A stretch of 62,295 nt of DNA from positions 1 to 62,295 of the forward strand of contig JAVHYA010000024.1 in assembly GCA_031119395.1 (NCBI GenBank). Reading direction: 5' to 3'. Below, one piece after another: positions 8,550-17,935 of this stretch. The stretch is from Pseudomonadota bacterium (GTDB lineage: Bacteria > Pseudomonadota > Gammaproteobacteria > Burkholderiales > Burkholderiaceae_C). A program made the position numbers and the translations under genes. Under the pieces are notes generated by a model. That model was not told the origin of the DNA. It searched no databases and worked only from the letters and a program-made list of their open reading frames with translations. The stretch's first letter is position 1. Each line of letters starts with the position of its first letter.

Positions 8550-11450
8550 ATGAGCGACACCCCGAACCAGCCCGGCCTGCAATCCCTCGCCAAGTCCTTC
8601 GAACCCGCCGCCATCGAGGCGCACTGGGGCCCCGAATGGGAACAGCGCGGCTACGCGCGGGCGGGTTTCCGCGGCACGCAGCAGCCCAAGGACGGCGCGC
8701 CCTCCTTCGCCATCCAGCTGCCGCCGCCGAACGTGACCGGCACGCTGCACATGGGCCACGCGTTCAACCAGACCATCATGGACAGCCTGACGCGCTACCA
8801 CCGCATGGCCGGCGCGAACACGCTGTGGGTGCCCGGCACCGACCATGCCGGCATCGCGACGCAGATCGTGGTCGAGCGCCAGCTGCAGGCGCAGGGCATC
8901 AGCCGGCACGACATGGGCCCGACGCCAGCCGAGGCGCGCAAGAACTTCGTCGCCAAGGTGTGGGAGTGGAAGGAACAGTCCGGCAACACCATCACCCAGC
9001 AGATGCGCCGCATGGGCGACACGGTGGACTGGAGCCGCGAGTACTTCACCATGGACGAGAAGCTGTCGAAGGTGGTCACGCAGACCTTCGTGCAGCTGTA
9101 CGAGGAAGGCCTGATCTACCGCGGCAAGCGCCTGGGCAACTGGGACCCGGTGCTCAAGACCTCGGTGAGCGACCTGGAAGTCGAGAGCGAGGAAGAAGAA
9201 GGCTCGCTCTGGCACATCGCCTACCCGCTGGAAGACGGCAGCGGCACGCTGGTGGTGGCCACCACGCGGCCGGAGACCATGCTGGGCGACACCGCCGTGA
9301 TGGTCCACCCCGAGGACGAGCGCTACCGGCACCTGGTGGGCCGGCGCGTGAAGCTGCCGCTGGTGGACAGGCTCATCCCCGTCATTGCGGACGCCTACGT
9401 CGACAGGGAATTCGGCACCGGCGTGGTGAAGGTCACGCCCGCCCACGACTACAACGACTATGCCGTCGGCCAGCGCCACGGCCTGCCGATGGTCGGCGTG
9501 CTCGCGCTCGACGCCACCATCAACGACAACGCGCCCGAGAAGTACCGCGGCATGGACCGCTTCGTGGCGCGCAAGGCCATCGTGGCCGACCTGGAGGCGC
9601 TGGGCCTGCTGGTCGAGGTGAAGAAGCACCGGCTCATGGTGCCGCGCTGCGCGCGCTCGGGCGCGGTGGTCGAGCCGATGCTGACCGACCAGTGGTACGT
9701 CGCCATGACCAAGCCGGGCCGCCAGGGCGAGTCGATCGCGCAGCAGGCCATCGACGCGGTGAAGTCGGGCGAGGTGCGCTTCGTGCCCGAGAACTGGGTC
9801 AACACCTACAACCACTGGATGGAGAACATCCAGGACTGGACCATCTCGCGCCAGCTCTGGTGGGGCCACCAGATCCCCGCCTGGTACGACGAGGACGGCA
9901 AGGTGTACGTGGCGCACGACGAGGCCGAGGCGCAGGCACAAGCCGACAAGGTGTCCCCCGGCAAGCGTCTGCGCCGCGACGAGGACGTGCTCGACACCTG
10001 GTACTCCTCCGCCCTGGTGCCCTTCTCCTCCCTCGGCTGGCCCGAGCAGACGCAGGACCTGTCGCTCTACCTGCCCTCGACGGTGCTGGTCACCGGCTAC
10101 GACATCATCTTCTTCTGGGTCGCCCGGATGATCATGATGACCAAGCACTTCACGGGCAAGGTGCCGTTCAGGGACGTGTACATCCACGGCCTGGTGCGCG
10201 ACGCCCAGGGCCAGAAGATGAGCAAGTCCGAGGGCAACGTGCTCGACCCGGTCGACCTGATCGACGGCATCTCGCTGGCGCCGCTGCTGGACAAGCGCAC
10301 CACCGGCCTGCGCAAGCCCGAGACCGCGCCCAAGGTGCGCAAGCAGACCGAGAAGGAATTCCCCGAGGGCATCCCGGCCTACGGCGCCGACGCGCTGCGC
10401 TTCACCTTCGCGGCGCTGGCCTCGCTGGGCCGCAGCATCAACTTCGACTCCAAGCGCTGCGAGGGGTACCGCAACTTCTGCAACAAGCTCTGGAATGCCA
10501 CGCGCTTCGTGCTGATGAACTGCGAAGGCCAGGATTGCGGCCTGCAGGAGCACACCAAGGAAGAATGCCAGCCCGGCGGCCCCTTCCACGGCTACATGCG
10601 CTTCAGCCAGGCCGACCGCTGGATCGCCTCGCAGCTGCAGCGCGTGGAAGCGGAAGTGGCGAAGGGCTTCGAGGAATACCGCCTCGACAACGTCGCCAAC
10701 GCGATCTACCAGTTCGCCTGGGACGAGTTCTGCGACTGGTACCTGGAGATCGCCAAGGTGCAGATCCAGACCGGCAGCCAGGCCGAGCAGCGCGCCACGC
10801 GCCGCACCCTGATCCGCACGCTGGAGACGCTGCTGCGCCTGGCCCACCCCGTCATCCCCTTCATCACCGAGGAACTCTGGCAGAAGGTGGCCCCGGTCGC
10901 CGGCCGCGCCGGCCCGTCGGTCATGGTGGCGCCCTACCCAGTCGCCCAGCCCGAGAAGATCGACGAGGCAGCGGAAGCGCATGTGGCCAAACTCAAGTCC
11001 CTCGTGGCGGCCTGCCGCACCCTGCGCGGCGAGATGAACGTCTCGCCCGCGCAGCGCCTGCCCCTGTACGCGCTGGCCGAAACGCCGGCCGAGGCCGAGT
11101 TCCTGCGCGGCGCGGCGCCGGTGCTGCAGGCGCTGGCGAAGTTGAGCGAGCTCAAGGTCTTCGACGACGAGACGGCGTGGACGGCGGCCGCGCAGGCCGC
11201 CCCGGTGGCCGTCGTCGGCGGTGCACGGCTGGCGCTGTACGTGGAGATCGACGTGGCCGCCGAACGCACGCGCCTGGGCAAGGAAATTGCGCGCATCGAG
11301 GGCGAAATCGCCAAGGCCAACGGCAAGCTGGGCAACGAAAGCTTCGTCGCACGGGCACCCGCCGCGGTGATCGAGCAGGAGCGCCAGCGCCTGGCGGACT
11401 TCAGCACGACGCTGGAACGCCTAAAAAGTCAGGTTTTGCGTCTCGGCTGA
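8550..11450 (+). CDS. valS: Valyl-tRNA synthetase
   Basis: Class I aminoacyl-tRNA synthetase charging tRNA-Val, 966 residues, the normal length. The HIGH box appears as HMGH at residues 67-70 and the KMSKS loop at residues 556-560. Between them lies the CP1 editing domain ([17 protein letters not shown]) that removes misactivated Thr. The C-terminus is a Lys/Glu/Arg-rich coiled coil (residues ~900-966) typical of ValRS. The ATG at 8550 gives the usual N-terminus; an in-frame start 18 bases upstream is less likely. galU follows after 73 bases. Confidence 0.97.
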   Translation: MSDTPNQPGLQSLAKSFEPAAIEAHWGPEWEQRGYARAGFRGTQQPKDGAPSFAIQLPPPNVTGTLHMGHAFNQTIMDSLTRYHRMAGANTLWVPGTDHAGIATQIVVERQLQAQGISRHDMGPTPAEARKNFVAKVWEWKEQSGNTITQQMRRMGDTVDWSREYFTMDEKLSKVVTQTFVQLYEEGLIYRGKRLGNWDPVLKTSVSDLEVESEEEEGSLWHIAYPLEDGSGTLVVATTRPETMLGDTAVMVHPEDERYRHLVGRRVKLPLVDRLIPVIADAYVDREFGTGVVKVTPAHDYNDYAVGQRHGLPMVGVLALDATINDNAPEKYRGMDRFVARKAIVADLEALGLLVEVKKHRLMVPRCARSGAVVEPMLTDQWYVAMTKPGRQGESIAQQAIDAVKSGEVRFVPENWVNTYNHWMENIQDWTISRQLWWGHQIPAWYDEDGKVYVAHDEAEAQAQADKVSPGKRLRRDEDVLDTWYSSALVPFSSLGWPEQTQDLSLYLPSTVLVTGYDIIFFWVARMIMMTKHFTGKVPFRDVYIHGLVRDAQGQKMSKSEGNVLDPVDLIDGISLAPLLDKRTTGLRKPETAPKVRKQTEKEFPEGIPAYGADALRFTFAALASLGRSINFDSKRCEGYRNFCNKLWNATRFVLMNCEGQDCGLQEHTKEECQPGGPFHGYMRFSQADRWIASQLQRVEAEVAKGFEEYRLDNVANAIYQFAWDEFCDWYLEIAKVQIQTGSQAEQRATRRTLIRTLETLLRLAHPVIPFITEELWQKVAPVAGRAGPSVMVAPYPVAQPEKIDEAAEAHVAKLKSLVAACRTLRGEMNVSPAQRLPLYALAETPAEAEFLRGAAPVLQALAKLSELKVFDDETAWTAAAQAAPVAVVGGARLALYVEIDVAAERTRLGKEIARIEGEIAKANGKLGNESFVARAPAAVIEQERQRLADFSTTLERLKSQVLRLG

Positions 11451-11523
11451 CAGCCAGCATTCACCCGGACTGGCTACCATGGTGAATTCGTCAAAGTAAA
11501 ACCTTCTTACTCATATTTGACCC

Positions 11524-12411
11524 ATGCCCACTTCGATGCGCATCCGCAAGGCGGTCTTCCCCGTCGCCGGTTTCGGCACCCGCTTCCTGCCGGCCACCAA
11601 GGCACAGCCCAAGGAAATGCTTCCGGTGGTCGACAAGCCCTTGATCCAGTACGCGGTCGAGGAGGCCTACGCCGCCGGCATCCGCGACATGATCTTCGTG
11701 ACCGGCCGCAACAAGCGCGCCATCGAGGACCACTACGACACCGCCTACGAGCTGGAGAGCCAGCTCGAGGCCAGCGGCAAGGATGCGCTGCTGCACATCG
11801 CCCGCTCGGTCGCGCCCGACGACATGACCTGTTCCTACGTGCGCCAGCCCCGCATGCTGGGCCTGGGCCACGCCGTGCTGTGCGCCGAGCACCTGGTGGG
11901 CGACCAGCCCTTCGCCGTGCTGCTGGCCGATGACCTGATGGTCGGCCCCGAGGGCGGCGAGGGCGTGCTGGCGCAGATGGTGCGCACCTACAACAACCTC
12001 GGCGGCTCGGTGCTCGCCGTGCAGGAGGTGCCGCTGGACCAGGTCAAGCGCTACGGCATCGTGGCCGGCGAATCCATGGGCAACGACATCACCAAGGTGA
12101 CGGCGATGATCGAGAAGCCCTCGCCCGAGAAAGCGCCTTCGCGCCTGGGCGTGGCGGGCCGCTACATCCTCACGCCCGGCGTGTTCGACGAGATCCGCAA
12201 CCAGCCCAAGGGCGCGGGCGGCGAGATCCAGCTCACCGACGGCATCGCCTCGCTGCTGAAGAAGGAAAACGTCTACGCCTACGCCTACAAGGGCACGCGC
12301 TACGACTGCGGCGCCAAGGAAGGCTTCCTGCAGGCGACGGTGGAGCTGGCGCTGGCGCACCCGGAGGTGGGCGGTTCCTTCCGCGAGTACCTGAAGACGC
12401 TGAGTCTCTGA
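11524..12411 (+). CDS. galU: UTP-glucose-1-phosphate uridylyltransferase
   Basis: GalU makes UDP-glucose from UTP and glucose-1-phosphate for polysaccharide and galactose metabolism. The 295-residue protein has the nucleotide-binding motif [23 protein letters not shown] in pieces typical of the family ([11 protein letters not shown]), the [13 protein letters not shown] block and LADDLMVG (the metal-binding Asp region). It follows valS in the same direction and converges on the SGNH gene, 76 bases beyond its stop. Confidence 0.96.
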   Translation: MPTSMRIRKAVFPVAGFGTRFLPATKAQPKEMLPVVDKPLIQYAVEEAYAAGIRDMIFVTGRNKRAIEDHYDTAYELESQLEASGKDALLHIARSVAPDDMTCSYVRQPRMLGLGHAVLCAEHLVGDQPFAVLLADDLMVGPEGGEGVLAQMVRTYNNLGGSVLAVQEVPLDQVKRYGIVAGESMGNDITKVTAMIEKPSPEKAPSRLGVAGRYILTPGVFDEIRNQPKGAGGEIQLTDGIASLLKKENVYAYAYKGTRYDCGAKEGFLQATVELALAHPEVGGSFREYLKTLSL

Positions 12412-12487
12412 GACGCCGGCCCTCGAGCCCAAGGCCGCCGCAGCCCGCACGGGCCGGCGGCCTGTTCGTTTCCGGGCAGCGACGCCG

Positions 12488-13585
12488 TCAGCGCAGTTGC
12501 GCCTCGATGAAGCGCCGCGCCTCCACGTCGTCGATGGGCTTGACCGGCAAGCCCACCGAAGCCAGGTGCCGGCTCATGGCCTGCGCCCACTTCACGTTGA
12601 CGACCAGGCCCCAGTGGTCGTCGCTCACCAGGGCGTGCGTCGGCGCGTCGCCCAGTGTGAGCGTGACCGTGAGGCGGTCGCCGATCTTCAGGTCGCGGTA
12701 GGCGGGCTTGCCATCCGGGCCGCGCGTGCCCCACAGGCCGCGAAACCATGCGCGGTCGTCGAAGAAGCTGGCATTCGGCGTCTTGGCCGCCAGCTCACGC
12801 AGGCCGGCGTCGTACCGGTCCAGGCCGCGCGAGATGTTGTCCAGCGCGGTGCGCGAATGCCAGCGGTCGAAGTTCAGCGGGTCGTTGCTGTCGTCGAAGA
12901 TGCCCACCAGCACGATGTGCGTCTGCGGATGGGCGGCGCGAATCATCTGCACCGCCCGCGCCACCTGGCCCAGGCATTCGCCGACCAGGCGCTGCCCCGC
13001 CGGGGACGCCGAATCGTTCGCGAGCTGGTCGAGGAAGGCGGGATCGGCCATCTGTACCAGGCCGATGCGCAGCACGACGACGCCCTGCTTCCAGCGCGGC
13101 GCGTCCTGCGCCATGGTGTGGAGCAGTGGCTGGACCTGGCGGTGCACGCCTTCGGTGAGCGCGGTGCAGCCGGCACCCGAAGCGGCGAAGTTGTAGCGGT
13201 AGTCCTGCTTGCGCGGCGAGCGGGCGCCCGGCACATCGGCCCATTCGCCCAGCTTGGCGACCACGCGGTTCTGGCCGACGACTTCCCAGGGGCCCGGGTC
13301 GATCACGCCGGCCCGCAGACGGGCGAGCACCTCGGTCCACTGGAAGGTGCGGTCCTGGTAGGGCCCCCCGCGCTGCCCGCTGCCCGCCGGGAAGGACACG
13401 CTGTCCTGGTAGGAGTGGTTGGTCGAATCGCCGAGGACGGCCATGGGCACGGGGCCGGCGGCGGGCGCCGGCTTCTGCGCCAGGGACGCGGCGCCGCCGA
13501 AGAGGGCCAGGGCCGCCAGTGCCACGGCACCGAGCAGCCGCGGAGCGCCGCGGCGCATGGAGGACGAAGGGGCTGCGCCGGCCAT
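12488..13585 (-). CDS. Secreted SGNH/GDSL-like hydrolase domain protein
   Basis: A 365-residue protein with an N-terminal signal sequence or anchor (RLLGAVALAALALFGGAASLAQ) and therefore probably periplasmic. VLGDSTNHSY near residue 50 looks like the GDS nucleophile block of SGNH hydrolases, YNFAASGAGC like block II, and SDDHWGLVVN near the C-terminus could hold the Asp-His pair. The block III Asn is not obvious, so catalysis is an inference. The start codon overlaps the stop of the upstream TusA-like gene by one base (TGATG), showing coupling. The substrate is unknown; an acyl or glycan esterase is possible. Confidence 0.6.
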   Translation of the reverse strand: MAGAAPSSSMRRGAPRLLGAVALAALALFGGAASLAQKPAPAAGPVPMAVLGDSTNHSYQDSVSFPAGSGQRGGPYQDRTFQWTEVLARLRAGVIDPGPWEVVGQNRVVAKLGEWADVPGARSPRKQDYRYNFAASGAGCTALTEGVHRQVQPLLHTMAQDAPRWKQGVVVLRIGLVQMADPAFLDQLANDSASPAGQRLVGECLGQVARAVQMIRAAHPQTHIVLVGIFDDSNDPLNFDRWHSRTALDNISRGLDRYDAGLRELAAKTPNASFFDDRAWFRGLWGTRGPDGKPAYRDLKIGDRLTVTLTLGDAPTHALVSDDHWGLVVNVKWAQAMSRHLASVGLPVKPIDDVEARRFIEAQLR

Positions 13586-13833
13586 CAGCGCCGCCTCAGC
13601 ACATGGACGAATTCGGTGCCCACGGTCTGCTGCTCGACCAGCCCATGGCCCGTCTGGCGCGCAAAGGCCTGGAAGTCGCGCAGCGAGCCCGGGTCCGTGG
13701 CCACGACCCTGAGCAGCTGCCCGGTCTGCATGTCGTTGAGCGCCTTCTTGGCCTTGAGGATGGGCAGCGGGCAGTTGAGCCCGCGCGTGTCGATCTCGCG
13801 GTCGATCTGGAGGGGGGGCGATGCGTTGTCCAT
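13585..13833 (-). CDS. TusA/SirA-like sulfur carrier protein
   Basis: An 82-residue protein of the TusA family. The signature CPLP sits in DTRGLNCPLPILKAKKALN, where the Cys carries persulfide sulfur. The rest (GQLLRVVATDPGS, then FVHVL) follows the alpha/beta two-layer fold of TusA. True TusA acts in tRNA 2-thiolation, but close paralogues serve other sulfur or selenium traffic, so no gene symbol is assigned. It lies 16 bases after the Nudix gene and overlaps the next gene by one base. Confidence 0.88.
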   Translation of the reverse strand: MDNASPPLQIDREIDTRGLNCPLPILKAKKALNDMQTGQLLRVVATDPGSLRDFQAFARQTGHGLVEQQTVGTEFVHVLRRR

Positions 13834-13849
13834 GGCGGTTGCGGCTGCC

Positions 13850-14398
13850 TCAGTTCAAACCACGCCGGCGCTCTTCGTTCTCCTGCGCCGTGAAGAAGAC
13901 CGGCTCGTGGCCGCGCGTGCGCAGCCAGTCCGCCAATGCATAGCCCGTGCCTGCCGGCCAGCATCGCAGGTCGGGCAGGTCGTACAGGCGGTAGTCGACC
14001 AGTTCGGGCGAGAGCTTCACCTCGCCGTCGGCCACCACGTGGTAGGCGATGATGACCTGGTTCATCCGCTGGAAGTCGTAGGCGCCGACGATCTTGATGG
14101 CGCTCACGTCGAGGTTGGTCTCTTCCTTCACCTCGCGGGCCACGCCCTCCTCCGGCGTCTCGGCGGCTTCCATGAAGCCGGTGATGAGCGCGAACATCTT
14201 GGCCGGCCAGGCCGCGTTGCGGGCCAGCAGCACCTGGCCCCGGTATTCGACGATGGCGGCCAGCACGGGCGTCGGGTTGTTCCAGTGCGTGTGGCCGCAG
14301 GCCGGGCAGCGCAGGCGCGACTTGGGGCCGCCGTCCTCCATCATCTCGATCCATTCGAGCGGCGTCGCGCAGGCGGGGCAGAACTTCGGCAGATTCAT
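13850..14398 (-). CDS. Nudix hydrolase with N-terminal zinc ribbon
   Basis: A 182-residue pyrophosphohydrolase. The N-terminus has two CPAC motifs (residues 7-10 and about 31-34), forming a zinc ribbon as in NudC-type enzymes. The Nudix box runs from GFMEAAETPEEGVAREV into KEETNLD, matching GX5EX7REUXEEXGU except that the final Gly is Asn. NudC enzymes remove NAD caps from RNA; this one is shorter than NudC and belongs to a general zinc-ribbon Nudix subgroup, so the substrate is open. The ATG lies three bases from repeat copy B, with no clear ribosome-binding site. Confidence 0.85.
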   Translation of the reverse strand: MNLPKFCPACATPLEWIEMMEDGGPKSRLRCPACGHTHWNNPTPVLAAIVEYRGQVLLARNAAWPAKMFALITGFMEAAETPEEGVAREVKEETNLDVSAIKIVGAYDFQRMNQVIIAYHVVADGEVKLSPELVDYRLYDLPDLRCWPAGTGYALADWLRTRGHEPVFFTAQENEERRRGLN

Positions 14399-14401
14399 CG
14401 T

Positions 14402-14466
14402 TTGCTACTTTTTTGATAGCTGCTCGCGCAGGCGGAACGGGCGCTGCAGGCCTGTTTGGCTTGTAA
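14402..14466 (+). repeat. Dispersed ~65-bp repeat, copy B
   Basis: Strong match to the consensus: TTGCTACT head, GATAGCTGCTCGCGCAG, then CGGGCGCTGCAGGCC and TTTGGCTTG. It fills almost the whole gap between the Nudix start and the cysM stop, so it forms the Nudix 5' leader on the minus strand. Confidence 0.85.
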
Positions 14467-14475
14467 GAACTCGGC

Positions 14476-15384
14476 TCAGGCGGGGAACACGCCCGTCGAC
14501 AGGTAGCGGTCGCCGCGGTCGCAGACGACGAAGACGATGGTCGCGTTCTCCACCTTCTTCGCGACCTGGAGGGCCACCCACAGCGCACCGGCGGCCGAGA
14601 TGCCGCCGAAGATGCCTTCCTCGCGCGCGAGCCGGCGCGCCAGGTCCTCGGCGTCGTCCTGGCTGACGTACACCAGTTCGTCCACGCGGCTGGGGTCGTA
14701 GATCTTGGGCAGGTATTCCTGCGGCCACTTGCGGATGCCCGGGATGCGCGAGCCCTCGTCGGGCTGCGCGCCGACGATGCGGATCTCGGGGTTCTGCTCC
14801 TTGAGGAACTGCGACACGCCGGTGATCGTGCCGGTGGTTCCCATGGCGCTCACGAAATGCGTGATGCGCCCGCCCGTCTGCTCCCACAGCTCGGGGCCGG
14901 TGGTCTCGTAATGGATGCGCGGGTTGTCCGGGTTGGCGAACTGGTCCAGCACGCGCCCCTTGCCCTGCGCGACCATCTGCTCCGCCAGGTCGCGTGCGTA
15001 CTCCATGCCCCCGCTCTTGGGGGTGAGGATGAGTTCGGCACCGAAGGCCTTCATGGTCTGCGCGCGCTCGACCGACAGGTCCTCCGGCATGATCAGCACC
15101 ATGCGGTAGCCCTTGACGGCCGCCGCCATCGCCAGCGCGATGCCGGTGTTGCCCGAGGTGGCCTCGATCAGCGTGTCGCCGGGGCGGATCTCGCCGCGCT
15201 CCTCGGCACGCCGGATCATCGACAGCGCCGGGCGGTCCTTCACGGACCCCGCCGGGTTGTTGCCTTCGAGCTTGGCCAGGATCACGTTGCCGCGAGCGGC
15301 GTTCTCGGCGGCGTCGATGCGCTGCAGCGCCACCAGCGGCGTGCGGCCGATCGCGTCTTCGATCGTCGGGTAGGAATGGGTCAT
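14476..15384 (-). CDS. cysM: Cysteine synthase B (O-acetylserine sulfhydrylase)
   Basis: A 302-residue PLP enzyme making cysteine from O-acetylserine and sulfide or thiosulfate. The PLP lysine is in NNPAGSVKDRPAL (near residue 46), the phosphate-cup in TSGNTGIALAMA, and the substrate loop and late Gly-rich region in GTTGTITGVSQFL. CysM rather than CysK is favoured by length and the KDRPAL motif. The long open frame upstream of 15384 reads through the tRNA gene antisense and is not coding. Neighbouring sulfur carrier and Nudix genes follow on the same strand. Confidence 0.94.
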   Translation of the reverse strand: MTHSYPTIEDAIGRTPLVALQRIDAAENAARGNVILAKLEGNNPAGSVKDRPALSMIRRAEERGEIRPGDTLIEATSGNTGIALAMAAAVKGYRMVLIMPEDLSVERAQTMKAFGAELILTPKSGGMEYARDLAEQMVAQGKGRVLDQFANPDNPRIHYETTGPELWEQTGGRITHFVSAMGTTGTITGVSQFLKEQNPEIRIVGAQPDEGSRIPGIRKWPQEYLPKIYDPSRVDELVYVSQDDAEDLARRLAREEGIFGGISAAGALWVALQVAKKVENATIVFVVCDRGDRYLSTGVFPA

Positions 15385-15465
15385 GGGGTGGTGTGGTCGT
15401 GTCCGCGTGCTTTCGCCCGAGGGCGCAAGGCCCGCCGGAAGGCGGGTGCGGCCGGGGCACTGTGC

Positions 15466-15471
15466 CATAAT
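15466..15471 (+). promoter_or_regulatory. Candidate -10 box of tRNA-Leu
   Basis: CATAAT lies 23 bases before the mature tRNA 5' end, a suitable distance for a tRNA promoter. The -35 region overlaps a small GC hairpin (CCCGCC/GGCGGG at about 15430-15445) and is not a good consensus match. Confidence 0.4.
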
Positions 15472-15494
15472 TTTGGGCTGTCTTTGCGCTCCGT

Positions 15495-15579
15495 GCCGGA
15501 GTGGTGAAATTGGTAGACGCAGGGGACTCAAAATCCCCCGCCGCAAGGCGTGCCGGTTCGATTCCGGCCTCCGGCACCA
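15495..15579 (+). tRNA. tRNA-Leu (anticodon CAA)
   Basis: An 85-base type II tRNA with a complete cloverleaf. The acceptor stem GCCGGAG pairs with CTCCGGC, and CCA is encoded. The D arm contains GGTAGACGC. The anticodon stem GGGGA/TCCCC encloses the loop CTCAAAA, giving anticodon CAA for UUG codons. A variable arm is followed by the T arm GCCGG-TTCGATT-CCGGC. The long variable arm and the A73 discriminator agree with tRNA-Leu. Confidence 0.97.
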
Positions 15580-15586
15580 AAAGCTT

Positions 15587-15616
15587 GGCCCGCCTTTGGC
15601 GGGCCTTTGCTTTTTG
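15587..15616 (+). terminator. Rho-independent terminator after tRNA-Leu
   Basis: The perfect 8-bp stem GGCCCGCC/GGCGGGCC with loop TTT is followed by TTTGCTTTTT, seven bases past the tRNA CCA end. Confidence 0.9.
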
Positions 15617-15628
15617 GGCCTTCGCGCA

Positions 15629-15706
15629 CGGAATCGAACCGGCACGCCCCTGGCGGTCTGTGATCGTCCTCGCTGGCGCGAGGACGAGGGTTCGATTCCG
15701 GCCTCC
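15629..15706. repeat. tRNA-Leu-derived fragments (inverted then direct)
   Basis: Bases 15629-15648 are an exact 20-base inverted copy of the tRNA-Leu T-arm region 15547-15566. Bases 15689-15706 are an exact 18-base direct copy of 15555-15572, the T arm plus the start of the acceptor strand. Between them lies the hairpin GTCCTCG/CGAGGAC. There is no complete cloverleaf, so this is debris, possibly an old attachment site, rather than a second tRNA. Confidence 0.75.
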
Positions 15707-15746
15707 TGCGCCGCGCCGGATGCGATCGCTGCGCTGCGCATCGGGA

Positions 15747-16658
15747 TCAGGTATCCAGGCCCTGCCGCACGGTCGGATACCGAAGGCGCACTCGGAGTTC
15801 TCGCTTCAGGCGCGTGTTGTCCAGGCGGCGCGACTCGTTCATGAAGCTCAGGCGCTGCGCGGACATCTGGCGCTGCGCTTCGTCGCGGTCGATGCGCGGC
15901 GGGCGCGGCAGGCCGTAGAGGTCGGCGGCGAGGTCCATGTAGTCGCCCATCTTCAGGTCGGTGTCGTCGTTGGCGTTCACCGCACGCTGCGGCCGGCCGC
16001 GGAACAGCGCGGCGACGCAGGCGCGTGCGAGGTCGTCGGCATGGACGTGGTTGGTGTAGACGTCGTCCTCGGCACGCAGCACGGGCGTGGCCTGCAAGAG
16101 CCGCGCGCGCGGGGTGCCGCCCTCGCGGTCGGGCGCATAGATGCCGGGAATGCGCAGGATGCTGGCGCGCGTGCCGGCGCTGCGCCCCAGGTGGCGCACG
16201 ACGCGCTCGGCATCCACGCGCCGCTGCGCACGCAGGGTGCCGGGCTGCACGCGACGGGTCTCGTCGATGCGCAGGCCGCCGCAGTCGCCGTACACGCCGG
16301 TGGTCGAGCCGTAGACCAGCGCCCCCGGCGGCGAGCGGCGGCGCAGCGCATGGGCGAGCGCCAGCGTGCGGCCGTCGCGGGCTCCGGCCGCTTCGCCGGA
16401 CGGCGGCGGCGCCAGGTGCAGCACGCGCGTGGCCAGGCCGCCCAGGCGGCGCAGGCTGGCCGGCACGTCGAGGTCGCCGACGAGCGGCACCGCACCGGCG
16501 GCGCGCAGCGCGGGCACGCGCGACGCGCTGGACGTCAGCGCCAGCACCTGCATGCGGCCGCCGAGCTGGCGCAGCACGCGCAGGCCGACGTCGCCGCAGC
16601 CGACGACCAGCAGCCGCCCGCGCCGGAAGCGCGCGGGCAGCGCGCCGAGGGGGTTCAT
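15747..16658 (-). CDS. NAD-dependent epimerase/dehydratase family protein
   Basis: A 303-residue extended-SDR protein with a Rossmann N-terminus LLVVGCGDVGLRVLRQL (GxGxxG-like, residues ~17-25). VYGSTTGVYGD matches the active-site Ser/Thr region of this family, though a canonical YxxxK is replaced by a later RRVDAERVVR segment. Its nearest annotated relatives are SDR/YeeZ-like proteins whose reaction is unknown. The ATG at 16658 is preferred over a TTG 12 bases upstream. The gene is divergent from the ferredoxin-reductase gene, 53 bases away. Confidence 0.75.
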   Translation of the reverse strand: MNPLGALPARFRRGRLLVVGCGDVGLRVLRQLGGRMQVLALTSSASRVPALRAAGAVPLVGDLDVPASLRRLGGLATRVLHLAPPPSGEAAGARDGRTLALAHALRRRSPPGALVYGSTTGVYGDCGGLRIDETRRVQPGTLRAQRRVDAERVVRHLGRSAGTRASILRIPGIYAPDREGGTPRARLLQATPVLRAEDDVYTNHVHADDLARACVAALFRGRPQRAVNANDDTDLKMGDYMDLAADLYGLPRPPRIDRDEAQRQMSAQRLSFMNESRRLDNTRLKRELRVRLRYPTVRQGLDT

Positions 16659-16711
16659 GTTTGAAGGCAAAATCCCGGGTTCCCTGTCGAAGACCGAGCC
16701 GAAGAATACCC

Positions 16712-17776
16712 ATGAGCCTTGCCGCGCCCCACGATGCGGGCTTTTCCGTCACCGTCGAACCCAGCGGCCGCGCCTTCACGGTGAGCGGCGAAGAAACCAT
16801 CCTCGCCGCCGGCATCCGCCAGGGCATCGGCCTGCCCTACGGCTGCAAGGACGGCGCCTGCGGCTCCTGCAAGTGCAAGAAGCTGTCGGGCACCGTGACG
16901 ATGGAGGCGCACCAGAGCAAGGCCTTGTCGGCCGACGAGGAACTGGCCGGCTACATCCTCACCTGCCGCTCGCATCCCACGAGCGACGTGGTGCTCGAGT
17001 CGCGCCAGGTCACCGAGGCCGGCGCCTTCCCGATCCGCAAGATGCCGGCGCGCGTGCTGGCCCTGGCCAAGCAGTCGCACGACGTGATGATGGTGCGCCT
17101 GCAGTTGCCGGCGGGCGAGCCCCTCCAGTTCCACGCCGGCCAGTACGTGGAGTTCATCCTGCGCGATGGTGCGCGCCGCAGCTATTCGATGGCCAACGCG
17201 CCGCACACGCTGGCCGAGCCCGGCACCGGCATCGAGCTGCACATCCGCCACATGCCCGGCGGCAAGTTCACCGACCATGTGTTCGGCGCCATGAAGGAAA
17301 AGGAGATCCTGCGCATCGAAGGGCCCTACGGCAGCTTCTTCCTGCGCGAGGATTCGGACAAGCCGATCGTGATGCTCGCCTCGGGCACCGGCTTCGCGCC
17401 GATCAAGGCGCTGATCGAGCACATGAAGTTCAAGGCCATCGACCGGCCCGCAGTGCTGTACTGGGGGGGCCGCCGGCCCGAGGACCTGTACATGGACGGC
17501 TGGCTGCGCGAGCGCCTGGCCGAGATGCCCAACCTGCGCTACGTGCCGGTGGTCTCGAACGCCACGCCGCAGGACAACTGGACCGGCCGCACCGGCTTCG
17601 TCCACCGCGCGGTGCTGGAAGACATCGCCGACCTGTCGGGTCACCAGGTGTATGCCTGCGGTGCGCCGATCGTGGTCGAGTCGGCCAAACGCGACTACGT
17701 GGCCGAGGGCGGCCTGCCGGAAGAGGAGTTCTACGCCGACGCGTTCACGACCGAGGCGGACAAGGCGCTGCCCTGA
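16712..17776 (+). CDS. Ferredoxin/FAD/NAD(P) reductase (CDP-6-deoxy-glucoseen reductase-like)
   Basis: A 354-residue three-domain electron-transfer flavoprotein. Residues ~10-95 form a plant-type 2Fe-2S ferredoxin with PYGCKDGACGSCKCKK and a fourth Cys in YILTCRSHP. Next comes the FAD domain (RRSYSMANAP, GKFTDHVF) and the NAD(P) domain (MLASGTGFAPIKALIEH, then VYACGAP). This order matches CDP-6-deoxy-delta-3,4-glucoseen reductase (AscD/RfbI-like), a common annotation in betaproteobacteria, but no 3,6-dideoxysugar genes are nearby, so it more likely feeds an unidentified oxygenase or desaturase. The acyl-CoA desaturase at 30.3 kb is one conceivable client, by inference only. Confidence 0.85.
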   Translation: MSLAAPHDAGFSVTVEPSGRAFTVSGEETILAAGIRQGIGLPYGCKDGACGSCKCKKLSGTVTMEAHQSKALSADEELAGYILTCRSHPTSDVVLESRQVTEAGAFPIRKMPARVLALAKQSHDVMMVRLQLPAGEPLQFHAGQYVEFILRDGARRSYSMANAPHTLAEPGTGIELHIRHMPGGKFTDHVFGAMKEKEILRIEGPYGSFFLREDSDKPIVMLASGTGFAPIKALIEHMKFKAIDRPAVLYWGGRRPEDLYMDGWLRERLAEMPNLRYVPVVSNATPQDNWTGRTGFVHRAVLEDIADLSGHQVYACGAPIVVESAKRDYVAEGGLPEEEFYADAFTTEADKALP

Positions 17777-17778
17777 GC

Positions 17779-17855
17779 AGGTGTGAACGAACCCGACATG
17801 GCCGCTCGTTCCGCCAAGACACACCCGCTCGGCCACGCCGGATTCATTCACACCT
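17779..17855. repeat. Nested long inverted repeat downstream of the reductase
   Basis: Arms of 17 bases (17779-17795 and 17839-17855) are complementary at 15 of 17 positions. Inside is a second perfect stem TGGCCG/CGGCCA (17799-17804 and 17830-17835) around a 25-base loop. No T-run follows, so it is not a standard terminator. It lies just after the reductase stop and about 80 bases before the Bug gene. A 25-codon frame starting GTG at 17783 fits between the arms but is not supported as a gene. Confidence 0.65.
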
Positions 17856-17935
17856 TCTGAGCCGGCCCGCAACCGCCGCGGGTCAGGGATAGCCGCGCTG
17901 CGGACCGTGGGCCGGATGCGGACAATCGCGGCACC

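Noticed and set aside
7736-11485. A 1249-codon plus-strand frame
   Set aside because: Shadow of valS in another frame, with no recognisable domain; valS itself is certain.
12412-12487. Terminator between galU and the SGNH gene
   Set aside because: GC-rich complementary stretches occur (GGCCGCCGC and GGCCGGCGGCC), but no T-run follows on either strand.
15660-15715. A second tRNA gene after tRNA-Leu
   Set aside because: Only a T arm and part of the acceptor strand are present; no D or anticodon arm can be folded.
17783-17860. A 25-codon peptide gene within the inverted repeat
   Set aside because: No Shine-Dalgarno and its ends coincide with the palindromic arms; too short to support from sequence.
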